Assembly: GCA_003255025.1 (NCBI GenBank)
Contig: QANY01002235.1
Location: 1,270,260 to 1,334,259 of the forward strand
Length of the DNA: 64,000 nt
DNA from: Datisca glomerata
Lineage: Eukaryota; Streptophyta; Magnoliopsida; Cucurbitales; Datiscaceae
Reading direction: 5' to 3'
The position numbers and the translations under genes are program-made. Numbering within the stretch: position 1 is the first letter of the stretch; every line of letters starts with the position of its first letter. Shown here one piece after another: positions 24,233 to 36,513 of this stretch. Under the pieces are notes generated by a model. The model was not told where the DNA came from, did no database searches, and was given only the letters and a program-made list of their open reading frames with translations.

Positions 24233-27200
24233 GAACGTTGCTCTAATATACCCCTATCCTTGTGTCCTTAGCCTAAAAATCTCCATTGACCTTATTGATT
24301 ATCAACTAAGAGTCATTAAATACTCTCAAATGCGTTGCCTCTAAGTCCTTAGCTAGCTTTATACCTGCTAGCAAAGCTTCATACTCAGCTTCATTGTTCG
24401 ATGTTCTGAATGTAAATCGTATCGCCCTTTCGATTATGGTCTCCTCTGGTGTTTTAAGTATTAGCTCGGCCCCAAATCCACGTGCGTTTGCTGAGCCATC
24501 CATGTAGAGTTCCCATTCCATGTATGAAGGCTCATTTCTTGTGCCTCTATCTATCTGCACTATTTCATGACATCTTCTATACGGTTTGACCCTTCATCCT
24601 CTAATTTCTTTCCTTCTTCCCTAACTAAGACATAGCTGACCGCATTCTCTGATACGGTGAGGTATAGATATAATGTTTCCACTTCCTTAGGTGTAAACAG
24701 AAGAGGTGTGGACATCAGATACTTTTTTAGGTCAGAAAATACCTCCTCGCAGTTCTCATCCCAACCAAAATTCTTGTTATTTCTAAGAATGTTGAAGAAG
24801 GCAAACACTTGTCTAAGGACCTTGATATGAATCTACCAAGGGTAACCAACCTGCCGTTTAGTTTTTACACCTTCTTGATCGTCTTGGGTGCGACCATCTC
24901 TTGTATTAAGTTGTTTTGATTAGGGTTTGCCTCGATCCCTCGGCTTGTGACTAGATGCCCTAATAACCTCCCTGATGACACGTTAAAAGAACATTTTGAT
25001 GGATTAAGTTTCATATAATATTTATTAAGTTCTTTGAATGCATGCCTAAGGTCTGATACATGGTCTTGCACTTGGATTGACTTTACCATCATATCAATGA
25101 TGTATACTTCCATCCTCTTCCCAAGTTACTCTTGGAACATCTTGTTGATGAAACACTGATAGGTGGCTTCGGTGTTCTTCAGTCTGAACAGCGTAACATT
25201 GTAGCAATAATTCCCTATCTCGTTCACAAATGATGTATTCTCTTGGTCTAAGGGTTACATGAGTATCTGATTATTCCCGGAGAAGGCATCCATGAGACTA
25301 AGCATCTTGTGTCCCGCTGTTGCATCCATCGATTGATTTATTATTGGAAGAGGGAAGCTGTCCTTCGAGCATGCTTTGTTCAGGTTGATGAAGTCTATAC
25401 AGACCCTCCACTCTCCATTATTTTTCTTTACCACTACCACATTGGCCAGCCAGTTAGGGTAGTGAACTTCTCTGATAAATCCTGCATCTAACAACCTTTG
25501 TACTTCTTCATTGATAACTTCATTTCTATCTTAGGCGAGCTTTCTCATCTTTTTTCTGATTGGTTTGTGGGCTAGGTCAACCTCTCACTTGTGCTAGATC
25601 ATAGATGGGTCAATCCCGAGCATGTCTAAAATACTCCAGGCGAAAGTTTGTCAAAATTCCCTTAGAAAAGTGATAAGTTTATTTCTCAATGGATTTCTTA
25701 GGTCCTAGCATATGCTAACGACCCTCTTGAGGTCTTAAGGATGGATCGAGACCTCCACTGTGTCTTCAATGGGTGATGGATCCAAGGATTGATCTCGTCC
25801 CTGTAGTTGCTATTGTTCCACCTTCTGCTTGAAGTTGGTGAGGTAACAACTCCTAGCCACCGCTTGATCCCCACGTATTTCCATGCCTCCTGGTATTGGG
25901 AATTTGATCTTTTGATGGAAGGACGAGGGGATTGTCTTCATCGAGTGTACCCACGGTCTGCCTACAATCACATTGTGGACTAACTCTTCATCAACTACCA
26001 AGAACTCTGTCATCAGATTGACAAGTTTCGCTTTCACGGGTAGGAATACACACCATGTTGCTCTAGTGACTGAACCGTTAAAATCCCACAAGCTCTCCAG
26101 GTCACATATGGCAGTATGTGACTCATCTATTCCCATCTTCTTGAGGACCGAAAGGAAGACTATATCAGCTGAGCTTCCTGGTCCACAATATTCGCTTGAC
26201 TAGGCAATTTACCATATCCAAGGAGATCACCAGTCATCGTGTGGGTAATGTATGCCGACCATATCCGCGTCTGTGAACTCTATCTTCATATTATGCTCAT
26301 CCTTTTTTGAACTGAAAGTACTGGGAGATGGGAAACTCTCAAGTGCCCTTTCCTTGCCGAGGTACTTACTCCTCCACTTGACTTTCCCTCATGGATTACA
26401 TGCATGACTCGTCTCTTCGAACTCTCATCTCGAGGTCTATCCTCAGCTTTTTCCCTATGCCTTTTGTTGGCTTACTCCAATAGATATTGTTTCAAGAAGC
26501 CACAATTTATCAAAGACTCAGACCTCGAGTTTAGGCTTCCAACAATCATCCATTGTTTGTCTGTAATCTCTATGTTGGTAATCACAGTATTGGTTATGGT
26601 TCCTCCTTTTACCCACCTTCATTTTCAACTATGGAGATTGAGGGAGGAGATCTCTTACCATCGATCTGTTGTACTAGTTCCTTCAAGCTCAAGATCATGG
26701 GCGGAAGGTTGATCTCTGGGATTACTCTCAGTCCTAACCTGTCTACGACACTAACCCTTTCTCACGAGCGCTTCCTATCGCTCATTCAGTCTGATTTTCC
26801 CCTTCGATCCTTATCTTCTCTTATGACTCGAAGGGAGCTCTCCTGTGTGCCCTTTTTTTATTTGACATCTCCTCATCTAGGATGACGAATTCGTTGGGCT
26901 TATTGAGACATTCTGATAGGGTCCTAGGTCTCTTGCATTGCAAGTACTTTTACATGTTTGTGCCTTCCATCAGACCATTTTTGAAAGCAGCCTCGACTAC
27001 TACATCATCGCATTTGATGATTCAAATCTTTTAACTGTTGAACCTTTGGATATATTCCCTTAACGACTCATCCTTCTTCTAGACTACAATGAAGAGGACA
27101 TGTGCCTCCTTAATCATCCTCTTGTTGCTCTCAAATTTTTCAATAAAGAGGGTCGCTAAGTGAGAAAATGAGTATATGGATCGAGATTCTAGGCTTTCAA

Positions 27201-27430
27201 ACCATGTGATGGCGGCTCCCTTCAGACCCGATGCAAATTATAGACATAACATGCCTTCTAATTTATCCTCTAGAATGATTGCTCCCAACATCACCTGTTT
27301 ATAGAGTAAAACATGATCAATAGGATCAGAGGTTCCATCATACATCTCAAATTTCGGGGGTGGTGAACCTCTTCGGTGGTATCATTGATGTGATTCCGAC
27401 CATAAAGGGTGACGGCATCAGACATCTTAC
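24233..27430 (-). pseudogene. Tat-type Ty3/gypsy gag-pol fragment (defective)
   Basis: Minus strand, in order: gag pieces in broken frames at ~26750-27430; a protease-linked block at 25810-26136 (ends IRGDQAVARSCY, typical of Tat polyproteins); RT at 25255-25494 (EWRVCIDFINLNKACSKDSF, then MDAFSGNNQI) and 24865-25113; the RT connection at 24560-24808; and an archaeal-type RNase H at 24306-24560 (YMDGSANARGFGAEL; TSNNEAEYEALLAG; VFNDS). The RT active-site box at 25093-25104 reads YIID instead of the expected Y-x-DD, so one catalytic Asp is gone. Integrase is missing; the copia array occupies that side. Plus-strand frames at 26404-26885 are shadows. Confidence 0.85.
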
Positions 27431-28496
27431 TGTTGGAAATGATATATTACATTACAAAATTAAATGAAAATAACGGTAATACTAAACTTATGTAAATACA
27501 TTAACTAAGACAAGTACATAAACTAATTACGGAAAGCATTGTAAAAATGAGTAATACAAAATGTAAATAAATTATTTACCAATTTTAAAACAATATGGAC
27601 AAAATAACGGAAGAAATCAAACTGAGTCATGTTTTCACAGTTTCCTTAAAACAGTTACGCCCACTCACTTTTGGTACTAAGGTTGATCACATCATATATT
27701 TCTTAAGATAAAACGGTTGGAGGCAGCTGAAGAGTACCCGACTTCACCACTTTAATTGAACTGGCTTGCCAGAATTCTACCACCAGAATAATGATGCGAA
27801 ACCAAGACTTGGACCAGAAAACCAAACCGCGGACGAAATAAAAATTAAATTGAACTACACCAAGATAAAACCGAACCAAAAACCGAACAATGGAAACTTG
27901 AAGAAAAACTAGCAAAAAATATAGAGACAAATAATTGAGAGAAAAAGAGAGCTAATTGCTTCTTTGGTTTGAAAAATGAGGAGGGGGAGACCTCTTTTTG
28001 TACTACTCATGGGGGGAGCCCATTTAAGCCATTAAAGGACCACTTAACCCAAAAACATTTTTTTCTCTTAATTTGAAAAATTAAAATTTTTTGACCTTAA
28101 TTTACAAAGAATATTTCATATTCTATGACCTTTGGGCTTCCTATGAGAAAGAAAAAAAATGTAGAGTAAAACACAACCAATGGCCCTATATAAGGGTGGC
28201 CCAAATAGAGAGTCTCTAGGCTTATCAAGTTTTTACCCTTGATATAAATATCTCTCTATATATATACCGCTCCAACCTTTTGTCCATTTTCAATGTGAGA
28301 TTTCTATAATTCTAACCAATTTTCCATTCTCATTAATCCCACAGACAATTTTGGCAAATTAATAGTAAATTTTGGTGTACTCGTGGAGGAGAACTCAAAT
28401 CTCTGAAGAACTTACACTTTTACATAGTGGGTCCCACCTAAAAATTTACCCAAAATCGGTCGACAGAAATGGTGTAAAAACACCCAATTTTCAACA
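27431..28496 (-). repeat. Element E 3' LTR
   Basis: 1066 bp. Plus-strand ends are TGTTGGAAAT...ATTTTCAACA. A purine-rich tract (minus strand CATTCATGTAGGGAAT) adjoins it at 28497-28512. It parallels 33454-34393 but has an extra block of roughly 170 bp near 27900-28050. The minus-strand frame at 27703-27930 is inside the LTR and not a gene. Confidence 0.85.
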
Positions 28497-28899
28497 ATTC
28501 CCTACATGAATGAAAATTGACAACCAACGACATGACAAATATGGTGATAGAATTCTACCTTCCAAAACCTGTATAGGATGGGTAGGTTTTACCCTTTGAA
28601 CCTTCCCTTGTGTAAGTAAGTTTACTTTACTAGCTGACCAATAGACACGATGTCTTCGAACTATTCGGTCTTTTGTGTAAACAATGACATACTACATACA
28701 TGGTCATCCCTAACATAGTCCAGTTCTCATGATTATGTTCGTTTTGATCATGAACATCCTCTTGATTCTTCAAGAGTTTCTAAAGAAATGTGCCCTTACA
28801 ATTCCTATAGAAGATGCTACACTTCACTATCACATAGGTGATCTTTTAATTTAAGAGAAAACTCGTATTACTCCACTCGGATCTCACAATTTCTGACGT

Positions 28900-31800
28900 A
28901 TAAGAATCATTAAAAGCTCAACATAACGAAATCTCCAACGGGTATTGCTATTCTCATCATATGAATGGATAAAAGGAAATCCTCATAGTAATCCAACTAA
29001 GCTTATACAATTAGGATGTCTCTTTGAACCTAGATCTTGAGATCTCTAGTCAACTAAATTGAGTTTCCTTTGTATCAACTAATTTTTACATGGGCTTTAG
29101 TCTCATTCCAATCGATGACTTTTCAAATAAATATCGATTTAACTATTTGGTTAACAGATCTATAATGTTATCATTTGATTTCACGTAGTCAATAATAATA
29201 ACCCATGTCAAGAGTAGTTATTTAATGGTATTATGTCTATGACGAATGTGTCTAGACTTACCATTATACGTATTATTTTGTGCCATTCTAGTAGCACTTT
29301 AACTATCACAGTGTATGCAGATTGGTGGCACAAGATTTGTCCATCTAGGAATATCCTCTAGGAAGTGGTGTAGCCACCTAACCTCCTCCCCACATTTGTT
29401 CAAAGCTATAAGCTCAGATTCCATAATGGATCTAACTATAATAGTTTGTTTTGAGAATTTCTAAGCTACGATAACTCCTCCTAGTGTGAAAATATACCCA
29501 CTAGTAGACTTCATATATTTCTTACCAGATATCCAATTTGTATCAGTATATCCTTCTAGGTCCGCTAGATATCTTGAATAGTGTAGTCCATAATTCTGAG
29601 TATATCATAAGTATCTTAGTACTCTTACAATTACTTTTCAATGTTCATTTCCACAATTACTCGTGAATATACTTAGTTTACTCACTATATAGGTTATATC
29701 AGGTCTTGTACAACTCATCAAGTACATTAGACTATCTATCACTCTAGAGTACTCTACTTGAAATATACTCTCAACTTTCTTCTTGGACAAATGTACAGTT
29801 GCATCCATCGATATTTTTTATTTGCTAGTGTTATCTTTGCTAAATTTTCTGAAAATAGAATCTACATAATGAGACTGACTTAAAATAAGTTCATCTAATG
29901 TTCTTTTGATTTTTATTCCCAACATAACATCAGCAAGTCTCATGTCCTTCATATCAAATCTAGATTTTAACATATCTTTCGTAGATTTGATCATTTTATC
30001 ATTACTCCCAACGATAAACATGCCATTAATATACAAACACATAATGACATATCCATTTTCTGTATCTTTAACATAGATACATTTATCACATTCATTAATT
30101 TGGAATCCAATTGACATCATGCGATCGTCGAATTTCTCATGTCATTGTTTTGGAACTTATTTCAAGCTATACAATGATTTGACTAATTTATATATTTTCG
30201 TTCCTTGTTCAGGAGTGAAAAACCCTTCTGGTTGTTTCATGTAGATTTCCTCCTCTAAATCTCTATTTAGAAAGGTTGTTTTCACATCCATATTATGTAC
30301 TTCAAGATTTTTCAAAGATGCGATTGTCAGTATCATCCTAATGGAGTTTATTCTCGACACCGGAGAATATGTATCAAAATAATCAAGACCTTCCTTCTGT
30401 CTATAGCCTTTAATTATAAGTTTTACCTTGTATTTATCAATTGAGCCATCAACTTTCATTTTCCGTTTGAAAATCCACTTGGAACCTAAAGGTTTACAAC
30501 CACGTGGAAGATCCACTAATTCCCAAGTATGATTTTACAAAATGAAATCAATTTCACTTTTAATGGCCTTTTTCCAAAAAGGACCTTCATTGGAGTTTAC
30601 AGCTTCATTGAAAGTTCTTGGTTCGCTATTAATCATGTAGGTTAGAATATCAAGACCAAAAGACTATTATGTCCTAGCTCTTTTACTCTTTCTATGTTCT
30701 ACCTCGACTTCTTCATCTTGGTCCTAGCTATCTTCTTCATCAATAGTCTCAAGTAGTTTTTTTGAAGAGCTTGACTCTTCCTTATATTTGTAAAGAAATA
30801 CATGTTCAAAGAATGATGCATTTCTAGACTCCATTATCGTGTTCTTGTGAATCTCAGGATTGCTAGATTCGTACATAAGGAACTGATACGCACTACTGTT
30901 ATTTGCATAACCAATGAAAATGCAATCGACAGTTTTTTGTCCTATCTTCATCTTTTTGCGTGTTGTACCATCAATTTAGTGAGTCATCTCCACATCCGTA
31001 AGAATTTGTATGATGGTTTTCTACCCCTTGATAACTCATATGAGGTCTTATTTCGGGTATCTTATTTAAAAGATAGTTAGCCGCCAAAATGACTTCTCCC
31101 CACATGTTTTGAGGTAATCCAAAATTGATCAACAATGCATTCATCATTTATTTCAAGGTACGATTTTTACGCTCAGCAATACCATTGGACTGAGGTGAAT
31201 AAGGTGCTGTGGTTTCATATATAACCCCATGTTGAGCACAAATCTCAACAAACGGTGATTCATACTCATCACCTCGATCACTTCTTAGTACCCTAATTTT
31301 CTTATCAGTTGATTCTCAGCTTCATGTTTATAGAGAATTAATGTCTCTATAGCTTCATCCTTGCTCTTTAGCAAATATACATAATGTTATTTTGTGCTAC
31401 CAACAAGAGTAATAAAATACTTATTACCACATCTTATTTGTACAAACTTTAAATCACATATATCACTGTGAATTAAATCAAGTGGTTTGATGTTTCTTTT
31501 AATACTTTGGAATGATGACCTTATTAATTTTGCCTCGATACAAGTTTCAGACTTGAAAGTGGATTCAATATGAAATGTTGGTATATGATTCAAGTTTTTT
31601 AATTTATGCAAAGTATCATAATTAACATGACTCAAGCAAGTAAGCATAAAACTAGCTTTATTAATATTGGGTTTGATCAAAGTCATTACATTGAATTTAA
31701 ACATTCCATCATTCATATAACCCTTACCAACATGCATTCCGCTCTTCGAAAAAATAATTTTGTTTGACTCAAATACCATACGGAATCCATGGTTATTCAA

Positions 31801-33050
31801 CAATGAACCAGACACAAGGTTTTTCTGGATTTCAGGTACATACAGGACAATGCTCAGAGTCAATTCCTTCCCAGAAGTCATTTTTAAAATCACTTTTTCT
31901 TGGCCTTTAATCTCATAGGTGGTCGAGTTTCCCAAGAACAGCTTCTTTCAATGCTCGATAGCTTCGAAGGTATAGAACATCCCACGGTCAGAACACACAT
32001 GACAAGTAACTCTAGTGTCAATCCAACATTTCTTTGGATTTGATCCACCGTGTAGAACTCAGAGACCACTGCTGAGAGGTTGATATCAGAAACATCTTGG
32101 GCAATGTTCGCAATCACATTATCCTCCTTGTTTCTTTTAGGCAATCTACAGTCACAAGATTTGTGACCCAAGTTGTTACAATTGTAGCATTTTCTTTGGA
32201 ACTTTCGTTTCTTAAAAGCCCCTCTTTTAGGTCTCAGCATGTTTGGACCATTTCCTTTATTGTTGGCTTTCTTGGTTTGAAACTTTGACCATGCTCCACA
32301 ATGTTAGCATTTGCTACAGTAATAGGATTTGGCCTTCTTCTTTTGGTTACCCTATTATCTTCTTCGATTCGAAGTCAAATAGTAAGATTCTCGATACTCA
32401 TTTTCTTTCGTTTGTGCTTGAGCTAATTTTTGGAATCCTTCCACGTAGGATGCAATTTCTCGATCATACAAGCCACTTGAAATGATTCACTCATCAAATC
32501 TCTTGTTGGATAATTTATAATTCTCACACTTGATTTATAATTTTTGGAATCACTATTTTGGAATCCCTCATTTTAAACTCCAGAAAGCAGGTCACGGTAA
32601 ATTTCTTTGCGCCTGCATCCTCAGTCTTATACTTTCGTTCAATAGATTTTCATAGCTCCTTTGCTGTTTTCTTATTAGAATAAATATTATATAAGGAATT
32701 AGAAAAATCATTCATTATGTAGTTTCTACATAATAATCAGAATGTTTCCAAGTATCAATACCACTGATCACTTGACAATCCTACTCATCATCATTGAGCT
32801 TATGAACTTCTTTAGTCAGGCACTTTGCCAGATTCAGCATGGTCAGGTAAAAGAGCACTTTTGTTGCCACCATTTGAAATTCAGACCATTAAACTTCTCA
32901 GATTTCTCTAATGAGAAATAGACATACGTATCGGTGCCATACATGCCACATAGGTCACAACAAATTTCTGCACACCCAAGTTTGACATTCGAGCCCCGAT
33001 AATAGGGTTCTACATTTCGCTTTCATAAGCATGGTTCTTAGTTGTTATAT
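28900..33050 (-). pseudogene. Element E gag-pol (defective)
   Basis: Minus-strand order: gag (~32240-33050, broken), CCHC zinc knuckle CYNCNNLGHKSCDC near 32150-32200, protease region, LTL/VLYVPEIQKNLVSGSLLN and GAG-pre-integrase with HSDICDLKFVQ (31387-31935), integrase remainder (~30700-31380) ending with IGQKTVDCIFIGYANNSSAY, RT (30157-30516 with GSKWIFKRKMKVDGSIDKYK and NMDVKTTFLN; 29818-30120), and RNase H (~29100-29450, broken). At 30022-30033 the RT box reads YING instead of Y-V-DD, so both catalytic Asp residues are lost. With several frame breaks this copy cannot encode a working polyprotein. Confidence 0.8.
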
Positions 33051-33453
33051 TTCTTTATCTGAAATATAAACAAGAAGTGTGTTAACACATTAAAAATTAT
33101 GCTATTTTCTCGAAGAAGCAAACATGTTAATTTTCCAAAACAAACCAAATAACACTTTTACTGATAACCGCCAAGACAAACTGGTGGGGTTCTAAGATCC
33201 AATCCAGGACCAAACCTTTCGGTAGTATTTAGTTCCTAGGTGATTGGAGAGAAAAGTCCTCTTATATTCCAATTTCTGAGATAGAACTTCTCTGTATAGT
33301 TACTTATAGTTTCAAAATTTTGGAGAATATTAAAAATAAAAAATCTTAAGCTGAAAAACCCAAATCAATTTTCCAAAATCAATTTGACAAAATTTGAAAA
33401 CAATTAATATCCAAAAAATAATACTATAACGCAATAATTTGAATAGAAATAAA

Positions 33454-34393
33454 TGTTTTAAGATTTTTAAAAATAATGTATTGCATTATAAGATTAAATG
33501 GAAATAACGATAATACTACAATTCTTTAAATACATTAATTAAGAAAGGTAAATATTTTAACTACAGAAAGTAATGTATATACTAATTAAGAAAGGTAAAT
33601 AATATAATTACAGAAAGTAATGTAATGTAATACTTACGGAGTGTAAACGTTATACTTACAAAATGTAAATAAATATTTTACCAATGCTAAAACAATATGG
33701 ACAAAGTAACTGAAGAAATCAAACCAAGCCTTATTTTCACAGTTTTCTTAAAATAGTTACGCCCCCTCACTTGTCGTAGTAAGATTGATAATGATGTCTG
33801 TTTCTCATGATAAAATGGTTGGAGACAACTGAAGAGCACCTGGTTTCTCCACCTTAATCGAACTGACTTGCCAGAATTCTACCACCAGAATAATGACGCA
33901 AAACCAAGACTTTGGACTGGAAAATCAAACCGTCAATGGAACTGGAAATAAACCAAACATTTAACCCAAAAAAATATTTGTTCTCTTAATTTGCAAAATA
34001 AAAAACATTTTGGGCCTTAATTTATAAAGAATATTCTATATTCTATGATCTTTGGGCTTATTATGAGAATGAAAATAAATCTGGAGCAAAAGACAGCCCA
34101 TGGCCCTATATAGGGGTTGCCCATATGGAGAGAGTCTTTAGGCTTATCAAGTTATCATCATTGATACAAGCATCTCTATATATACTACTTCAACATTTTC
34201 TCCCTTTTCAATGTAGGGTTTTTATAATGTCCACTTATTTTTCCATTCTTATTTAGCTCACCTTTTGGGATAAATTTCATTCATCCCAAAGCCAATTTTG
34301 ACAAATTATAAGTTGATTTCGATGTACTCGCGGAGGAGAACTCAAATCTCTGAGGACTTTACACTTTTACGTAAAAACACATAGTTTACAACA
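33454..34393 (-). repeat. Element E 5' LTR
   Basis: Parallels the 3' LTR (shared AGATTAAATGGAAATAACG-like start, CAGAATTCTACCACCAGAATAATGACGC middle, and TTTACAACA end). About 940 bp; the inner border at 33454 is approximate. No clean primer binding site remains next to it. Confidence 0.75.
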
Positions 34394-34398
34394 CTTAC

Positions 34399-34638
34399 TA
34401 CAGCGACTGACGCTCCACTCTTCATTTTATCCTAAGTATCTAAGTGTCTAACCTTTATATGTATATCTTTGATCTGCTCACCCATCTCATCCTTCTGATG
34501 GTCCGTGTCCCGAGTATACTCATGTTCCTCATCACGTTGCCTAGACCTTTGGCTCTTGACTTCATCATGAATCATTTTGGTCTGACGTGAATGACACGAG
34601 TGGTGTCGTAAGTATTGAGAGTATGAACCCTTAGCCAT
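34399..34638 (-). pseudogene. Tat gag N-terminal remnant
   Basis: The minus-strand frame at 34432-34638 starts MAKGSYSQYLRHHSCHS and is rich in charged residues (KSQRSRQRDEEHEYTRDTDH), like a Tat gag N-terminus. It is separated from the rest of gag by element E. Its first codons (ATGGCTAAGGGTTCATAC) align with the 36-bp minisatellite unit that precedes it, so it appears fused directly to LTR U3 sequence. The normal U5, primer binding site and leader are absent. Confidence 0.6.
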
Positions 34639-34639
34639 T

Positions 34640-34878
34640 AGGTGACTTCAACCATGGATGATCCCTCGGTCATCTTGGTGACCTCGACCATGGATGATCC
34701 CTCGGCCATCATGGTGACCTCGACTATCAAGGTGGCCTTGGACCTTATAGAGTTGGTCCATCGTACAGAGCACTTGGGCTGGTATTTTATGGGCCTTTTA
34801 TTATAAGATGAGTATTGGGCCTTACCTAAAATTCTTATTCAAAGTGGGCCCCGACCTGGGTATTTTTTATCCCCCATA
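34640..34878 (-). mobile_element. Tat 5' LTR, U3 part only
   Basis: Matches 10800-11057 closely: minisatellite units, GGTGGCCTTGGACCTTATAG, GATGAGTATTGGGCCTT, GTGGGCCCCGACCTGGGT and the terminal ATCCCCCATAG. Read on the minus strand it opens with TGGGGGATAAAA. It is truncated after the minisatellite. Confidence 0.7.
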
Positions 34879-34899
34879 GGAATGAGGATACCTTATATA

Positions 34900-35644
34900 A
34901 TGAGTTTCAATAATTGAGAATGTTAATTTTGAAGAAATGGTACCATCCCTTAACTCTGGGGTTTTAAGGCTGACCTAAGGCATGTTCTTACTCCCTCAGT
35001 AGACGCATTATGCCAATTGATTCTTGTGATAGCTAACTCTTTTAAGATGGCATTCAATTTTTCCTGTATGATCTCCATGGCTACAACGGAATATTCATCA
35101 TCAAAGTTAGGTAAATCATACATAGAGTTGATTGCTTCAATAGTAAAGGGAACGAGGGTATCTCTTACCGTGATAGCTGTTTGCTCATGCTTAAGTAGAT
35201 TGGCATGGAATTCTCTTACCGGAAGGACAACAACGCTCTCAGAATAGGCATAAAATCTTCTTTAGTTCCTCTATATAATGATGGCCGTTATATCTTTAGA
35301 AAGCTTGATTGAGGGGATGAGCTCTATCAGAAATCATTTCTCTTCATGGAATTTTTTAACACGGATTTGTTCCTCGTACCTCTTCGTTGCTTCTTCATTC
35401 ACAAATTTCTCAGTGATTACGTACTTCTTTAGGAGTCCCTTTTTCTTCATCTCTATTTTTTTATGAAATGGAAGAAGGGCTTCTGAGGAATGGGTTTCAA
35501 AGTGAAATAGAAGGCTTCGAGGAGAAAGAATAAGATGGAAGGCTTTTGGTTTGCGAAGGGGTTGCGTGTTGAGAAAGGCTTGGGGCTTTGGAATTTAAAG
35601 CCTACACAACTCCTCCCTAACTTTGCGGTGGCAAATTCCATCAC
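34900..35644 (-). pseudogene. Putative plant transposon protein domain (PF20167-like) remnant
   Basis: Conceptual minus-strand translation shows the pattern of the 'putative plant transposon protein' domain often found with plant gypsy-type repeats. It runs from FVNEEATKRYEEQIRVKKF (near 35340-35400) through VREFHANL (about 35210) and INSMYDLPNFDDEYS (about 35090) to a W-H-x-A-S-T segment and a ...LKPQS block near 34930. The frame is interrupted by stops near 35275 and 34925. The upstream frame at 35453-35644 may be its N-terminal part. The same strand and position downstream of the Athila integrase suggest it belongs to that element, but this is an inference. Confidence 0.6.
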
Positions 35645-35926
35645 TCATTTAGCTCAAAATATTTGAAATGAGGATTCTTCGCTGGTGGGAATTCAAAATT
35701 TTGGGGGAATATTCTTGTGATTTGTTTTTTAAGTGCAAATATCTTCAAGATATTTTTGTTGCTCTGGCATTGTCATGCTGTAGCCTTCCCTTTTTAGCAA
35801 TGTAGCAATGAATTCCCATCCTACCTAATCTGTGTACAAATATTGTCCTTTCAGTGGGGTCCACACTTGTACCTTCATGTGATAACAAATCACGCAAAAT
35901 CCTTAATTAGGTGTGATATTAAAATT
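35645..35926. other. Unassigned DNA in the repeat cluster
   Basis: No recognised coding or repeat signal. It lies between the transposon-protein remnant and the LINE insertion. Confidence 0.4.
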
Positions 35927-35943
35927 AAATGAGGATATTTTTT

Positions 35944-36496
35944 TTGTTAAAAGGGTAAATATATTAACCAAAAGTATTACACAAATACAAACAACATAAC
36001 TCATGAAATAGAAAAACACAATGAGAAAAGAACAGGCCAGGGAGGACAAACCCATACCCTAACATTAAACTAGCCAGCGATCAAGAAGAGAATCCTCACA
36101 ATCGAGGCTTTTTTCCCTGTTTAGGAACCAGAGCCTTTCCTACAACATCCTGGAAATCTTTCTAGAAATAACAAAAGAATCAACAAACTTCCCAACAAAA
36201 ACCTTCGTATTCCTCTCTATCCAAATGCAATTAATAAAAGTAGAAAGAAGAAGCTTACTAATCATAGTATAGGCTGTCAATTTACAATCATTAAGTAAGA
36301 AATCAATAAGAGAGGAGTCTCCGAATTGGGAGGGACTGGTATCACACCTGGATAACAATGGGATCAAAATTTGTTGAGTGGTGGAACCCTCAAAGAAAAG
36401 GTGTTGCATAGATTCATAACCCGTTGGGCAAAAAACACAAGCAGTCTTAGAAGAGGAACACCATTTATGAACATGATCCACCAAAGAAAGCTAACC
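35944..36496 (-). mobile_element. 5'-truncated LINE insertion with 17-bp target duplication
   Basis: Flanked by identical 17-mers AAATGAGGATATTTTTT at 35927-35943 and 36497-36513. The minus-strand frame at 36140-36484 is a plant LINE ORF2 C-terminus with the RT-associated zinc-binding pattern (CVFC...GYESMQHLFFEGS) and a following NCIWIERNTKVF block. The tail side (left) runs into a T run on the plus strand, that is, poly(A) of the minus-strand element. Only the last ~550 bp were inserted, a normal outcome of target-primed reverse transcription. Confidence 0.85.
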
Positions 36497-36513
36497 AAAT
36501 GAGGATATTTTTT

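Larger units (their letters stand above)
27431..34393 (-). mobile_element. Complete Ty1/copia element E nested in Tat gag
   Basis: Bounded by TG...CA ends and a perfect 5-bp target duplication, CTTAC at 27426-27430 and 34394-34398. Length 6963 bp. 3' LTR at 27431-28496 and 5' LTR at ~33454-34393. Tat gag sequence flanks it on both sides, which proves it is younger than the Tat element. Confidence 0.9.

Noticed and set aside
26404..26885. Two overlapping plus-strand frames of about 100 residues
   Set aside because: They lie opposite the Tat gag and gag-protease region on the minus strand and match no family; they are shadows.
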